Under the pieces are notes generated by a model, which was given only the letters and a program-made list of their open reading frames with translations, was not told the origin of the DNA and did not search any database. A program made the translations under genes and the position numbers. From the NCBI GenBank assembly GCA_016719295.1, contig JADKAF010000001.1, positions 1,302,001 through 1,366,000 on the forward strand: a stretch of 64,000 nucleotides of DNA, in the 5' to 3' direction. Of this stretch, positions 1 through 8,390 are shown piece by piece (the first letter of the stretch is position 1; each line of letters opens with the position of its first letter). This DNA is from Planctomycetota bacterium. Lineage in GTDB: Bacteria; Planctomycetota; UBA1135; JADKAF01.

Positions 1-473
1 CCCGAAGGCTCACGCGCCCAGAGCTCGGCCGGGAAGAGCGCGATCAATGGCCGCAGATCCTCCTGGAGCTGCGTGCCGCCTTCGAGCGCCGCGGAGACCA
101 GCGCGATCGCGCCTTCGCGCGCCGAAGCGATTCGCCGAACGAGCCACGCTTCGTGAATCCAAGCGACGAGGTCGGGACGAGAGCCGACCAGCCGTCGCCA
201 GAAGAGCGCTTCGGAGCCGTCCTGCAAGGGCAAGGTCGGCCAGCGCTCGAGCAGGACGGCGAGATGCGGCGTATCCAGCCCACCCATCAGCTCGTGCAGC
301 GCAGACTCGCGCGCGGCCGAAGTCGCTGCACTCGACCAGGCGGACAGAAGCTCAGCGGCGCGCTCCACAGTGAGAGCGTGAGGAGTCTGCGCCTCGCCCC
401 GACTCGCGAGGATAGCGATAGCGGCGACAACGCCGCGAATAGTTCGCAGGACGGAAAGCGCCGCTGCCCCCAT
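1..473 (-). CDS. Secreted protein of unknown function, truncated at the window edge
   Basis: The gene starts at an ATG at 473 and stays open to base 1, giving at least 157 codons; its 3' end lies outside the window. The N-terminus has a basic start, a hydrophobic core (VVAAIAILA) and a likely cleavage region ending in GEAQ, which looks like a Sec signal peptide of about 29 residues. The rest is rich in Leu, Ala and Glu, has no cysteine, and looks all-helical, as in HEAT-like solenoids, but I do not recognise a family. It lies 71 nt downstream of rpmH on the same strand. Reading frame and signal peptide are seen; the solenoid idea is inference. Confidence 0.6.
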   Translation of the reverse strand, partial: MGAAALSVLRTIRGVVAAIAILASRGEAQTPHALTVERAAELLSAWSSAATSAARESALHELMGGLDTPHLAVLLERWPTLPLQDGSEALFWRRLVGSRPDLVAWIHEAWLVRRIASAREGAIALVSAALEGGTQLQEDLRPLIALFPAELWAREPS

Positions 474-544
474 GGCATGAGACAGCAGACCGCCAGAAGA
501 AGGAAGGAGCGCGGCTTCCCGACGAGAGGCCGGGAGGCGCGCTC

Positions 545-679
545 CTAGCCTACGCGGAACTTGCCGCTCTTCTGGCGCTTCCTGCGGATGATCTTGCGGC
601 CGCCCACGGTTTTAGAGCGCGTGCGGAAACCGACCTTCTTATCGCGCTTCGACTTCGAGCGCCGGATGTTGACCTTCAC
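545..679 (-). CDS. rpmH: 50S ribosomal protein L34
   Basis: The 44-residue protein is very basic, starts KVNIRRSKSKRDKK and carries the L34 core GFRTRSKTVGGRK followed by an Arg/Lys-rich tail. Its length fits the usual 44-46 residues of bL34, a small protein of the large ribosomal subunit. I chose the GTG at 679 because it gives the family length and has GGGGAG about ten bases upstream; longer in-frame extensions are not conserved in character. In most bacteria rpmH is followed by rnpA and yidC near dnaA; here the next gene on the strand is an unrelated secreted protein and no rnpA is visible. Confidence 0.88.
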   Translation of the reverse strand: MKVNIRRSKSKRDKKVGFRTRSKTVGGRKIIRRKRQKSGKFRVG

Positions 680-934
680 GTTGACTGAACTCCCCAGCCG
701 GGAAAAGGGCGGGGGATTCCACCGAACGGCCGAGCCTTCGTCAAGCGCAGAACTGCCGGAGCTCGCCAACGCTGGGTGAATGCGGCGTGAAAGTCAGCGC
801 GCCACCTAGGCGCGGGAGTCGGCGTCGACCAGACTCTTTCGCGCCCGCGGTTCCGGGAGCCCAGCGGTCGCTCGGCCATGCCTCGGCCCTCCGCAGCTCC
901 GATCGCGGCACCGACACGACTCCGGAGAATCCCC

Positions 935-3166
935 ATGCATCGCTTCCCCATGGCCGCCGCGGCGCTGGCCGTCGGCCTCTGCGCTGCCGAGAGCCACGCT
1001 CAACGTCTGACCTCGCGCTCGCTCGACCTGCCGAACGGTCGGCTCCTGGTCTCGTTCGCGCTCGAAGCGGCTCCGCCGCAGACGCAATTCACCCTCAGCA
1101 TCGGTGGAGGAAATCGCATCCTCGCCAGCGCACCCGCTCTCGTGGCCACCGACTCGCGCGGGTTCGCTCGCGCCGTGGTGACCTTCGGAGGCACGCTTCC
1201 GCAGTGCCCGCCCGAGAGCTTCCTCGTGTCCTTCACCAGCGGCTCGACCGTACTGACGCGCGAGCTGCTGTTGCAATGCACGGCCGGCAAGGTGCACTCC
1301 TCGTTCCCCGACTACGTGCAGCTCGCGGGCGCGTTCTGCAATCCGGCGGCTTCGGCCTCGAACCACCTGCAGATCCAGCGCTCGCTCGACCTCGATGGCG
1401 ACGGCCGCTACGGCGACCTCGAGATCGAGGCCGTCGCGGGGACGCCTGACCGCCTCGATTTCCCGAACGAAGTGCAGCAGGACGTCAACGCCTGCTCCGC
1501 CGGCCCCGGCGTCTACCAGCCCGGATCGGCCACGCGCGATGTCGCCTGGGCGACGGACAATCGCGTCGTGAACACCTGCTCCGGATCGTGCAACTTCACG
1601 ACGCAGACCAACTTCCTTCAGGACATGGCCTTCGTCCCGAGCTTCCCGGGAGGCGGTCCCGCGCTGCTCTCCACCAGCGACTCGTTCGACACGGTGATCG
1701 TGCTGCGCGACGCGAACAACGACGGGCGCATCAGCAACGCGGAGTTCGCGACCTACTTCGATCCGAAGGCGCTGGTCAACAACGAGAACTACTCGCCCGA
1801 CGGCGTCACGCTGGACCCCTCGGCGGTGAACCGCAGCTACTGGATCTCGGACAAGACGGGAACCACCGCGAGCCAGACGAATGTTGGCCTCTACCGCCTC
1901 AGCGACACGAACGCAGACGGCGTGATCGGCGCGGGCGAGTTCGTCGCGTCGTGGACGGGTACGAGCGGCGTCGTCGTCGTCGAGACGCAGAACATCGACC
2001 ACAGCGAATTCGAAGGCCTGCACTGCGACAGCACCGGCGCGGTGTACCTGAACTCCAGCTCCGCCGGCACCATCTTCCGCTGGGTCGACAGCAGTAACGA
2101 CGGGATCGCGCAGACGGGCGAGGTCACGAACTGGCTCACCTACAACACCGCTAGCGCCCTGACGCAAAGCGCGGACTTCACCAATGCCGCGCTGAACTTT
2201 CCCTCCTTCACCGGCTTCCGCTTCTCGATGAACCTGATCGAGTCGATCAGCGGCTTGGGCAGCGGCGGCAGGGAGCTCGTCTTCGTCGGCACGGACGAGA
2301 TCACCGCCATCACGCGCGGCTCGATCTTCCGGTGCGATGACCAGAACGGCGACGGCGACGTGAACGACGCGGGCGAGATCACGCTCTTCGTGCGCGGCAA
2401 TCAGGTCAACGACCCGCTCGGCGCGCCGCCGGTGAACCAATCCGGTCTCGATGTCATCGGCCTCGACTTCGACGGCGACGGGAACGTGTCGAACCGCGAG
2501 GTCTGCGTGTACGTCGCGAGCCCGAACGGCGGCCCGATCCCGACGACGGGCTTCACCTTCGTGGACCTCGCGAACTGGCGCTACCGCGACATCGATGGCG
2601 ATGGCACCGCGCTCACGACGCCCGACGAAGCGGTGCGCGTAGCCATCGACCCCACCGGTCACTTCAATCGCGGTCTCGAGCTCGTCTCGCGCGCCGAGCT
2701 CGGCGGCTTCCGCTCCAACTTCTACTCACGCTCGGGCCTCGTCACCGTGACCCCGGCCTCCTGCACGTCGAGCAACGGCCAATACCTCACGATCGATTTC
2801 TCGCGCGACAAGAACGAGGACGGAACGCAGGGCACGCCGTTCTACGGGAACCAGCGCTTCGAGTTCGTCGTCGAGGGCTGCCTCACGGGCCAGGGCCCGC
2901 TCGCCGGGATCTTCATCGGTCCCGTACTGCCGTTCCAGATCCCGATCCCGCCGTGCACGCTCGGCGTCGACATCTCGAACTTCATCACGCTCCCGTTGGG
3001 CGGTGGCCTCGCGACTCCCGATGCCAACGGCCTCGCCGAAATCCCCTTCGGGATCCCGAATCTGGCGATCCTGGAAGGCCTCACGATCGGAGTGCAGGCG
3101 TTCCAGGTGGATGTGACGACGCTGACCCTCATCCTGGGCGAGGTCGCCGAGGTCCGCGTGTTCTGA
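935..3166 (+). CDS. Large secreted protein with EF-hand/dockerin-like calcium motifs
   Basis: The 743-residue product begins with a Sec signal peptide (MHRFPMAAAALAVGLCAAESHAQ); the ATG at 935 has GGAG seven bases upstream, so I prefer it to the in-frame start 57 bases earlier. At least seven acidic loops of the EF-hand or dockerin type are spread through the middle: DLDGDGR near residue 150, DANNDGR near 258, DTNADGV near 324, DSSNDG near 385, DQNGDGD near 468, DFDGDGN near 511 and DIDGDGT near 552. These probably bind calcium and stabilise an extracellular fold. The last ~70 residues form a beta-rich, Gly/Pro/Leu-rich module that resembles the C-terminus of the secreted protein at 45504-47792. 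No enzymatic motif is seen, and the function is unknown. Confidence 0.75.
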   Translation: MHRFPMAAAALAVGLCAAESHAQRLTSRSLDLPNGRLLVSFALEAAPPQTQFTLSIGGGNRILASAPALVATDSRGFARAVVTFGGTLPQCPPESFLVSFTSGSTVLTRELLLQCTAGKVHSSFPDYVQLAGAFCNPAASASNHLQIQRSLDLDGDGRYGDLEIEAVAGTPDRLDFPNEVQQDVNACSAGPGVYQPGSATRDVAWATDNRVVNTCSGSCNFTTQTNFLQDMAFVPSFPGGGPALLSTSDSFDTVIVLRDANNDGRISNAEFATYFDPKALVNNENYSPDGVTLDPSAVNRSYWISDKTGTTASQTNVGLYRLSDTNADGVIGAGEFVASWTGTSGVVVVETQNIDHSEFEGLHCDSTGAVYLNSSSAGTIFRWVDSSNDGIAQTGEVTNWLTYNTASALTQSADFTNAALNFPSFTGFRFSMNLIESISGLGSGGRELVFVGTDEITAITRGSIFRCDDQNGDGDVNDAGEITLFVRGNQVNDPLGAPPVNQSGLDVIGLDFDGDGNVSNREVCVYVASPNGGPIPTTGFTFVDLANWRYRDIDGDGTALTTPDEAVRVAIDPTGHFNRGLELVSRAELGGFRSNFYSRSGLVTVTPASCTSSNGQYLTIDFSRDKNEDGTQGTPFYGNQRFEFVVEGCLTGQGPLAGIFIGPVLPFQIPIPPCTLGVDISNFITLPLGGGLATPDANGLAEIPFGIPNLAILEGLTIGVQAFQVDVTTLTLILGEVAEVRVF

Positions 3167-3199
3167 TCGTCGGCCTGTTCCTCGCAGCGCCGCAGAGTT

Positions 3200-3275
3200 C
3201 CGGCGCCCCTTCTCTCGCTCGTCGGACGATCCGAGGCTTGCTCGGACGTTCGATTCGCGAGAGAAGAGGCGCCGG
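3200..3275. terminator. Long imperfect hairpin between two genes
   Basis: The arms 3200-3218 and 3257-3275 pair over 19 bases with one mismatch (CCGGCGCC at the outer end, TTCTCTCGC at the inner end). The sequence between them pairs again (TCCGAG with CTCGGA). The whole element is 76 bp. It lies just after the EF-hand-like secreted gene and before the Crp/Fnr gene. No U-tract follows, so it is at best an atypical terminator; a small non-autonomous mobile element is also possible. Confidence 0.5.
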
Positions 3276-3326
3276 CTCTCGTTTCCCAACGGATTCGGAT
3301 CCGCGCTCGGCTCTCGACCCAGGCGA

Positions 3327-4025
3327 ATGCTCGTGAGATCCACCCCACTCTCCCCGGCGGAGCTGCGGACCTTCCCGCTCCTGAAGCCCTTGCGCGAAGA
3401 GCTGCTGCTCGAGCTCGGCACGAGCGCGCATGCTCTAGAGCTCGCCGCCAACGAGTCTCTGTTTCGAGCCGGTGAGCCCGCGACCGCGCTCTACGGAGTA
3501 CTCGCTGGCTCCATCGTGCTCTACCGATCGAGCGCCGACGGCCGCGAGCAGATCGTTCACGATTCGGGCGCGGGCCGGACCATCGCCGAAGCGGCGGTGT
3601 TCCTCTACGGCTCGTTTCCGGTGAATGCACGTGCGGGGGCTCGTGGCGCGAGACTCGCGCGAGTGGACGGGGCGCGCTTTCTCGAGCTACTCGATCGCGA
3701 TCCCTCCGCGATGCACAGCGTCCTGGCCGCTCTCTGCCGACGCCTTCACGAGCTCGTGGATCGCGTCGAGATGCTGAGCCTTCCCGACGCCGGACAGCGC
3801 CTCGCCCGCTTCATCCTGCGGCTCCCCGCAGAGGGGCGCGCCGGGACCTTCCGCGTGCGGCTGCCCGTGGCGAAGAAAGACCTCGCCGCACAGCTCGCGA
3901 TGACGCCGGAGACGCTCTCCCGCGTCCTCAAGCGCTGGAGAGACCAGGCGTGGGCGGTCGTGCAGGAAGAGGAGATCGAACTCCTCGACATCGCGGCCAT
4001 CGAGGAGCTCTCGGGCGAGCCCTGA
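3327..4025 (+). CDS. Crp/Fnr family transcriptional regulator
   Basis: The 232-residue protein has a cyclic-nucleotide-binding-like beta-roll (about residues 15-115, with the family-like LFRAGEPATALYGVLAGSI) and a C-terminal winged helix (about 150-220) whose recognition helix region reads VAKKDLAAQLAMTPETLSRVL. It would be a cytoplasmic dimeric DNA-binding regulator. The cysteine cluster of FNR-type iron-sulfur sensors is absent; the only Cys is in the dimerisation helix, so the effector is unknown. The next gene, 44 nt downstream, is hemerythrin-like, which suggests control by oxygen, nitric oxide or redox state (inference). The start is the ATG at 3327. Confidence 0.85.
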   Translation: MLVRSTPLSPAELRTFPLLKPLREELLLELGTSAHALELAANESLFRAGEPATALYGVLAGSIVLYRSSADGREQIVHDSGAGRTIAEAAVFLYGSFPVNARAGARGARLARVDGARFLELLDRDPSAMHSVLAALCRRLHELVDRVEMLSLPDAGQRLARFILRLPAEGRAGTFRVRLPVAKKDLAAQLAMTPETLSRVLKRWRDQAWAVVQEEEIELLDIAAIEELSGEP

Positions 4026-4069
4026 TCGCGCTCAGGGCACAATCTCCGCAGCGACCATGCTCGCCATCC

Positions 4070-4858
4070 ATGGCGAGGCGGTCCCCCTGGGTCCGCAGCG
4101 ACGAGGAGCTCGACGTGGATGCGCATCCGCTCGCGCTCCTGTCGGACGAGCACACGCACGTCCTCTGCGAGCTCTCGAGGCAGGAGCGAGCTCTCGCCGT
4201 GCCGTACCCCACCGTTGACGAGCTGCGTGCCTGCGACGAGCGGAGCGCCTTCCTACCGCGCATCGAGCCTCACCACCTGCGCGAGGAACGCGTGCTCTTC
4301 TCGGCGCTCCGCGAGCGCGTGATCGAAGGGCCTCCCACGGTCATGGAAGCCGAGCACGTCGCGCTCCGACGAGCGAAAGAGCGGATCCGCGGGACCGCCG
4401 TGGAGCACGCCGCGAGCGCGAAGCACACGCCGCGCGCTGGGGCGGAGCCGCGCGCCGCGGCCGTGCCCCTCATCGAGGCACTCCGCGCTCACCTCGCGAA
4501 GGAAGACGCGAGCCTCTATTCCCTCGCGAGCCTGGTCATCGAGCTCGGGGCTTGGAGCGCTCTACGGGCGCAGGGCGACGAGATCGGCTACGGCTGCCAC
4601 CGCCCCCCCACCGGGCTCGGGGTAGAGCGCCTACGGCTCCCGCGGAGTCGGCGAGCTCGGGATCAGGCGTCCCCGATCACGCCGACCGTGTGGATGCGCA
4701 CGGAGTTCGTAGCGCCCGATACGTTCGTGGCGCCCGAGACGAGCACGATGCGCTCGCCCATGTGCAGAGCGCCGCGAGCGCGCAGGACGCCCTCGGCCGT
4801 CTCGACCATCTCTTCGACGCTCTTCGCGCCGTCCGTGAGCACCGGCTCGATGCCGTGA
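4070..4858 (+). CDS. Hemerythrin-like (HHE) domain protein
   Basis: The first ~165 residues match the helical hemerythrin/HHE pattern of di-iron ligands: DEHTH near the start, HHLREE in the second helix, EAEH in the third and AHLAKED in the fourth. Such proteins bind a di-iron centre and sense or handle O2, NO or iron. The gene follows the Crp/Fnr regulator on the same strand, so the pair may form a sensor-regulator unit. The last ~65 codons (from about 4663) overlap the 3' end of pyk on the other strand and read as low-complexity, non-family sequence, so the natural stop may have been lost. The ATG at 4070 is chosen as the first start that does not run back into the regulator gene. Confidence 0.68.
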   Translation: MARRSPWVRSDEELDVDAHPLALLSDEHTHVLCELSRQERALAVPYPTVDELRACDERSAFLPRIEPHHLREERVLFSALRERVIEGPPTVMEAEHVALRRAKERIRGTAVEHAASAKHTPRAGAEPRAAAVPLIEALRAHLAKEDASLYSLASLVIELGAWSALRAQGDEIGYGCHRPPTGLGVERLRLPRSRRARDQASPITPTVWMRTEFVAPDTFVAPETSTMRSPMCRAPRARRTPSAVSTISSTLFAPSVSTGSMP

Positions 4859-6135
4859 TAGAGCGCCATGCGCCGCCACGTCTCGGGGAAGTGCGTGAAG
4901 GCATAGATCGGGATGCGCAGGCGGCGCGAGGAGAGCAAGCGCGCCGTGCGACCCGAGTCGGTGAAGATCGCTACGGCCGCGGCATCGAGATCCTCGGCGC
5001 AGTGCGCCGCAGCTCCGACGGTTGCTTCCTCGACCGCCGCGGGCACATGCTCAGCTCGATTGCCGCGGCGTCGCCGGCGTTCGATCGCGCGTCGGAAGAG
5101 CTCCTCCTCGGCGCGCACGGCGATCTTCTGCATCACTTCCACACACTCGACCGGGAAACGCCCCGCCGCGGTCTCGCCCGAGAGCATGACGGCGTCGGTG
5201 CCGTCGAGGATCGCGTTCGCGACATCGCTGGCTTCCGCGCGGGTCGGGCGCGGGTTCTCGATCATCGACTCCATCATCTGCGTGGCGGTGATCACCGGGA
5301 CGCGCGCCTCCATCGCCTTCGCGATGATGCGCTTCTGCAGCACCGGGATGTTCTCGACGCCGACTTCGACGCCGAGGTCACCTCGCGCGACCATCACGGC
5401 ATCGACCTCGGCCAGGATCGCGTCCAGGTTGGCGAGCGCCTCGGGGCGCTCGATCTTCGCGCAGAGGTGCGCGCGACTGCCCAGATGCGACATGGCGCGG
5501 CGCGCCATGCGTACGTCATCGACGCTGCGCACGAAGGAGAGGGCGATGTAGTCGACGCCCATCTTCGCCGCGAAGGCGAGGTCGGCGAGATCCTTCTCTC
5601 CGAGCGCCGGCGCCGAGACGCGCGAGCCCGGCAGGTTGATGCCCTTGTACGAGGTCAGCATCCCGCCGTACACGACTTCGCACTCGACGTCCTTGCCGCG
5701 GATCGACTTCGCCTTGAGCTCGAGGGCTCCGTCGGCGATCAGCACGCGATCCTCGGGGCTCACGTCGCGCGAGAAGGCCGGGTAACTCACCGGGATGCGC
5801 GACTCGTCGACGGTCTCCTCGCACGAAAGCACGACGGTCTCGCCGCGACGAATGTGGATCGGCGAACGCTCGCCGAGGTTGCCGATGCGGATGCGCGGGC
5901 CGCGCAGGTCGGCGAGGATCGCCGCCGGCCGGCGCAGGTTGTCGCGCAGCTTGGCGATGCGCGCGACGACCGCGCCGTGAGACGCGTGGTCCCCGTGGGA
6001 GAAGTTGAGCCGGAAAACGTCGACTCCCGCGAGCAGCAGACGCTCGATCAGGCTCTCGTCGGCGGAAGCCGGGCCGAGCGTCGCGACGATCTTGGTGCGA
6101 TGGAACTCACGAGGGCGCGCGTGGGCGTGGCTCAA
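4663..6135 (-). CDS. pyk: Pyruvate kinase
   Basis: The product catalyses phosphoenolpyruvate plus ADP to pyruvate plus ATP, the last step of glycolysis. The ~490-residue protein shows the N-terminal HRTKIVATLGPAS, the substrate and metal loops FRLNFSHG and MVARGDLGVEV, and the signature MIENPRPTRAEASDVANAI followed by DGTDAVMLSGETAAG. A C-terminal regulatory domain is present. No ATG lies near the conserved N-terminus; I use the TTG at 6135, because a longer frame would run into the upstream gene. The upstream gene ends 64 nt away on the same strand. Its 3' end overlaps the hemerythrin-like gene by 196 bp. Confidence 0.93.
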   Translation of the reverse strand: MSHAHARPREFHRTKIVATLGPASADESLIERLLLAGVDVFRLNFSHGDHASHGAVVARIAKLRDNLRRPAAILADLRGPRIRIGNLGERSPIHIRRGETVVLSCEETVDESRIPVSYPAFSRDVSPEDRVLIADGALELKAKSIRGKDVECEVVYGGMLTSYKGINLPGSRVSAPALGEKDLADLAFAAKMGVDYIALSFVRSVDDVRMARRAMSHLGSRAHLCAKIERPEALANLDAILAEVDAVMVARGDLGVEVGVENIPVLQKRIIAKAMEARVPVITATQMMESMIENPRPTRAEASDVANAILDGTDAVMLSGETAAGRFPVECVEVMQKIAVRAEEELFRRAIERRRRRGNRAEHVPAAVEEATVGAAAHCAEDLDAAAVAIFTDSGRTARLLSSRRLRIPIYAFTHFPETWRRMALYHGIEPVLTDGAKSVEEMVETAEGVLRARGALHMGERIVLVSGATNVSGATNSVRIHTVGVIGDA

Positions 6136-6199
6136 GGGAGTGCGAGCAATCTCTGGGAGTAGTGCGGAGGAGAAAGGAGCGCGGCACCTTAGCACGAGT

Positions 6200-7351
6200 T
6201 CAAGTGCCCAGCACCTTGTCGCGATTCGCCGACCACCACTTCTCCCAAGCGGCCTTCGCCTCCGCGCGCTGCTCGCGCGAGGCATGCGTGTCGAAGCGCA
6301 GGTTCTGCCGCGTGATCTTCCGCAGCGCGGTATAGGCGCCTTCGCGCACCCAAGACTCTTCGTCGCCGAGGGCCTGGATGAGCTTCTCCACGGCTTCCTT
6401 GGCGTTGAGATCCCCGAGAAGCGTCATCGCCTGGTGGCGCACGAAGGGATCTCCGTGGCTCAGCGTCGGGATCACATAGGGGATGACGCGGGGATCGGGC
6501 ATGTTCCCGAGCTCGGAGAGGGCGGCCCAGACCTTGGTGGCATCGGCTTCCTTCAGCAGCTCGACCTGCTTCGAGACGGCCGGGGGAAGATCCTTCAGGG
6601 CGACCGCCTCGGCGGCGCCAGAGCCCTCGGGCGCGGGAGCGGCGACAGGGCCACTCTCACCCGCGCGGCCGGAGAGCATGTCGACGCGTCCCGCCAGGCG
6701 CGCCAGCTCATTGCGCAGGCCTTGGGCTTCGGACGAGGCCTTGGCGACCGAGGCCTCGACGCGAACGGCCTGCGAGCGCAGCGGCTCCAGACCTTGACCG
6801 AGCGCTTTGGCGAAGCCAGCCTCCAGCTCGAGCTTGCGGCCTTCCCAGCGCTTGGTCTCGGCGTCGAGCTCGCGGCGCAGCTCCTGGATCGCGTCCAGGG
6901 CTCGGCGGGACTTCTCGAGCTCGGTCTCCAGCCCTCCGAAGCGCCGCTCTTCTTCCGCGCGACGATCTCCGGCGCGCTGCTCCGAATCCGCCAGGGCTTG
7001 GATCAGGGCCGAGAGGCCCTTCGTGCTCTCGTGGAGCTCGCGCCGGTCCTCTTCGGCCTCCTGGCGCAAGAAGACGAAGCCGGCGAGGGCGGCTGCGCCG
7101 AGGGCGCAGCCCAACATCCCCAGGAGGAATCCGCCGCGCGACGAGGAGGGTCGCGGCGGCGCGCTGCCCACGACGAGGGGCGCCGGCGCGACGGGATCTG
7201 CCCCCTCCGAGGCGGGCCCCTCCCAGGCGGGCTTTGCCACCGGCAGACACTTGGGGCAGATCATCTTGCCCTTCACGGTGCTGATCTGCCCCTCTTGCAC
7301 CAGCTTGACGGGGATGCTTTCGTTGCAGACGTCGCAGAAGAAGATCTTCAT
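6200..7351 (-). CDS. Zinc-ribbon, coiled-coil and HEAT-repeat membrane protein
   Basis: The 383-residue protein has an unusual order of parts. A zinc ribbon with Cys6, Cys9, Cys32 and Cys35 is followed by a Pro/Ala linker, one transmembrane helix (about 74-94), a long coiled coil rich in Glu, Arg and Ala (about 95-240), then HEAT-like repeats (VRHQAMTLLGDLNAKEAVEKL and similar, about 280-345) and a C-terminal tail ending in AWEKWW. The zinc ribbon would be cytoplasmic and the HEAT part on the other side of the membrane. The tail resembles that of other HEAT proteins in this window. No enzymatic motif is seen. Function unknown; a scaffold or sensor is a guess. Confidence 0.75.
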   Translation of the reverse strand: MKIFFCDVCNESIPVKLVQEGQISTVKGKMICPKCLPVAKPAWEGPASEGADPVAPAPLVVGSAPPRPSSSRGGFLLGMLGCALGAAALAGFVFLRQEAEEDRRELHESTKGLSALIQALADSEQRAGDRRAEEERRFGGLETELEKSRRALDAIQELRRELDAETKRWEGRKLELEAGFAKALGQGLEPLRSQAVRVEASVAKASSEAQGLRNELARLAGRVDMLSGRAGESGPVAAPAPEGSGAAEAVALKDLPPAVSKQVELLKEADATKVWAALSELGNMPDPRVIPYVIPTLSHGDPFVRHQAMTLLGDLNAKEAVEKLIQALGDEESWVREGAYTALRKITRQNLRFDTHASREQRAEAKAAWEKWWSANRDKVLGT

Positions 7352-7535
7352 CGCGCAGGAGTCCCCGGCCGGCGGCCGATGGTAGGAGGCCGGGCGCGCA
7401 GGTCGGACCTTGACTCGAGCGCTCGGCGACCCACCTTATACGGAGCAGCCCCGAGCCGTACTACACGGGGGTGACCCCTCGGGTCGCCCTCGCGGTGCGG
7501 ACCCGCGGAGTTCCGCAGACCACCTTGAGGGACGC

Positions 7536-7922
7536 ATGCCCAATCAGCTCAGCCAACGCCTGCGCTCGATCGGACAGGACTTCAGTCTCGAGATCCTCGA
7601 GGGTGAGGTCGCTCGTCACCCCGAGAACTTGGAAGCGCTGCGGGAGCTCGCGAGCGAGCTGACTTCCGCGGGACGCCTCCGAGAAGGCCTCGCCGTGGAC
7701 CAGAAGCTCTCGCAGCTCCTGCCGGACGAGCCCGAGATCCACTACAACCTCGCCTGCTCCCTCGCCTTGATCGGCGACGCCGACGAAGCGTTCCGGGCCT
7801 TGCTGCGCGCTGCGGAGCTCGGCTACGACGACCTCGCGCACCTGGAGCGCGATCGCGACCTGGACGCCCTGCGTGGCGATCCGCGCTTCGAAGTCGTACG
7901 GCGAGCCATCGGCGGCTCCTGA
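7536..7922 (+). CDS. Small tetratricopeptide-repeat (TPR) protein
   Basis: The 128-residue protein starts at the ATG at 7536, which has TTGAGG just upstream. It contains TPR-like helical pairs (NLEALRELASELTSAGRLRE, then IHYNLACSLALIGDADEAF) and ends in the sequence DLAHLERDRDLDALRGDPRF, typical of TPR proteins that end in a capping helix. It has no signal peptide and is probably a cytoplasmic protein-protein interaction module. It is divergent from the zinc-ribbon/HEAT gene at 7351 and convergent with the small gene at 8028. Confidence 0.75.
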   Translation: MPNQLSQRLRSIGQDFSLEILEGEVARHPENLEALRELASELTSAGRLREGLAVDQKLSQLLPDEPEIHYNLACSLALIGDADEAFRALLRAAELGYDDLAHLERDRDLDALRGDPRFEVVRRAIGGS

Positions 7923-8027
7923 ACCGAGCGCCTGGCGGCCGCTGAGCCGAGCGCCTGGCCACGCCACGTCGTGCGGTTCGAATCGCCGCGCCGCTGTTTC
8001 CCCGCCGAAGCTCTCGACGTACGCGCG

Positions 8028-8276
8028 TCAGCGCATGCGCCAGGCCACCCAGCACAGCGCCGCGGCGGCCAAGAACAGCAGCGCGTGCGAGGCCCACGCC
8101 AAGGCCGTATCGATCCGCGATCGGCGCGGCATGTCGATGCGGTCCTCGAGCAAGCGCACGCTGCCTTCGTACGAACCGCAGCTCGCGCAGAAGTCCGCCT
8201 GGAACGGCAGGACCGCATCGCAGAGGCGGCAGAACTTCACCTGCTCGGAGCTCAAGCTCACCCCTCCATCGACCAT
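8028..8276 (-). CDS. Small zinc-ribbon membrane protein
   Basis: The protein of about 82 residues has a two-CxxC zinc ribbon (FCRLCDAVLPFQADFCASCG) and one C-terminal transmembrane helix (LLFLAAAALCWVAW) ending in a short basic tail. A TTG at 8255, seven codons in, has GGAGGGG five bases upstream and may be the true start; the ATG at 8276 has no clear ribosome binding site. The layout is the same as that of the protein at 58714-59085. It is the last gene of a minus-strand group with a HEAT lipoprotein and a VWA protein. Function unknown. Confidence 0.6.
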   Translation of the reverse strand: MVDGGVSLSSEQVKFCRLCDAVLPFQADFCASCGSYEGSVRLLEDRIDMPRRSRIDTALAWASHALLFLAAAALCWVAWRMR

Positions 8277-8390
8277 GGGGCTCGCGCGTCGCCGTCCCAT
8301 GGCGCCGCGGACAAAGCATGCCAGGCGATCGCGCGCCCGCACAACGCCGGCCCGCGATCGCCTGTTCCGAACGAGGTCGGACGCTCGGAA

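Noticed and set aside
806..2662. Long minus-strand open frame of 618 codons opposite the EF-hand-like secreted gene
   Set aside because: It has no family motif and an Arg/Ala/Val/Asp mix typical of the reverse frame of a high-G+C gene; the plus-strand gene has a signal peptide, a ribosome binding site and repeated motifs.
7960..8020. Possible tRNA T-arm, from GGTTCGAATC near 7975
   Set aside because: No matching acceptor stem, D-arm or anticodon arm could be drawn around it.
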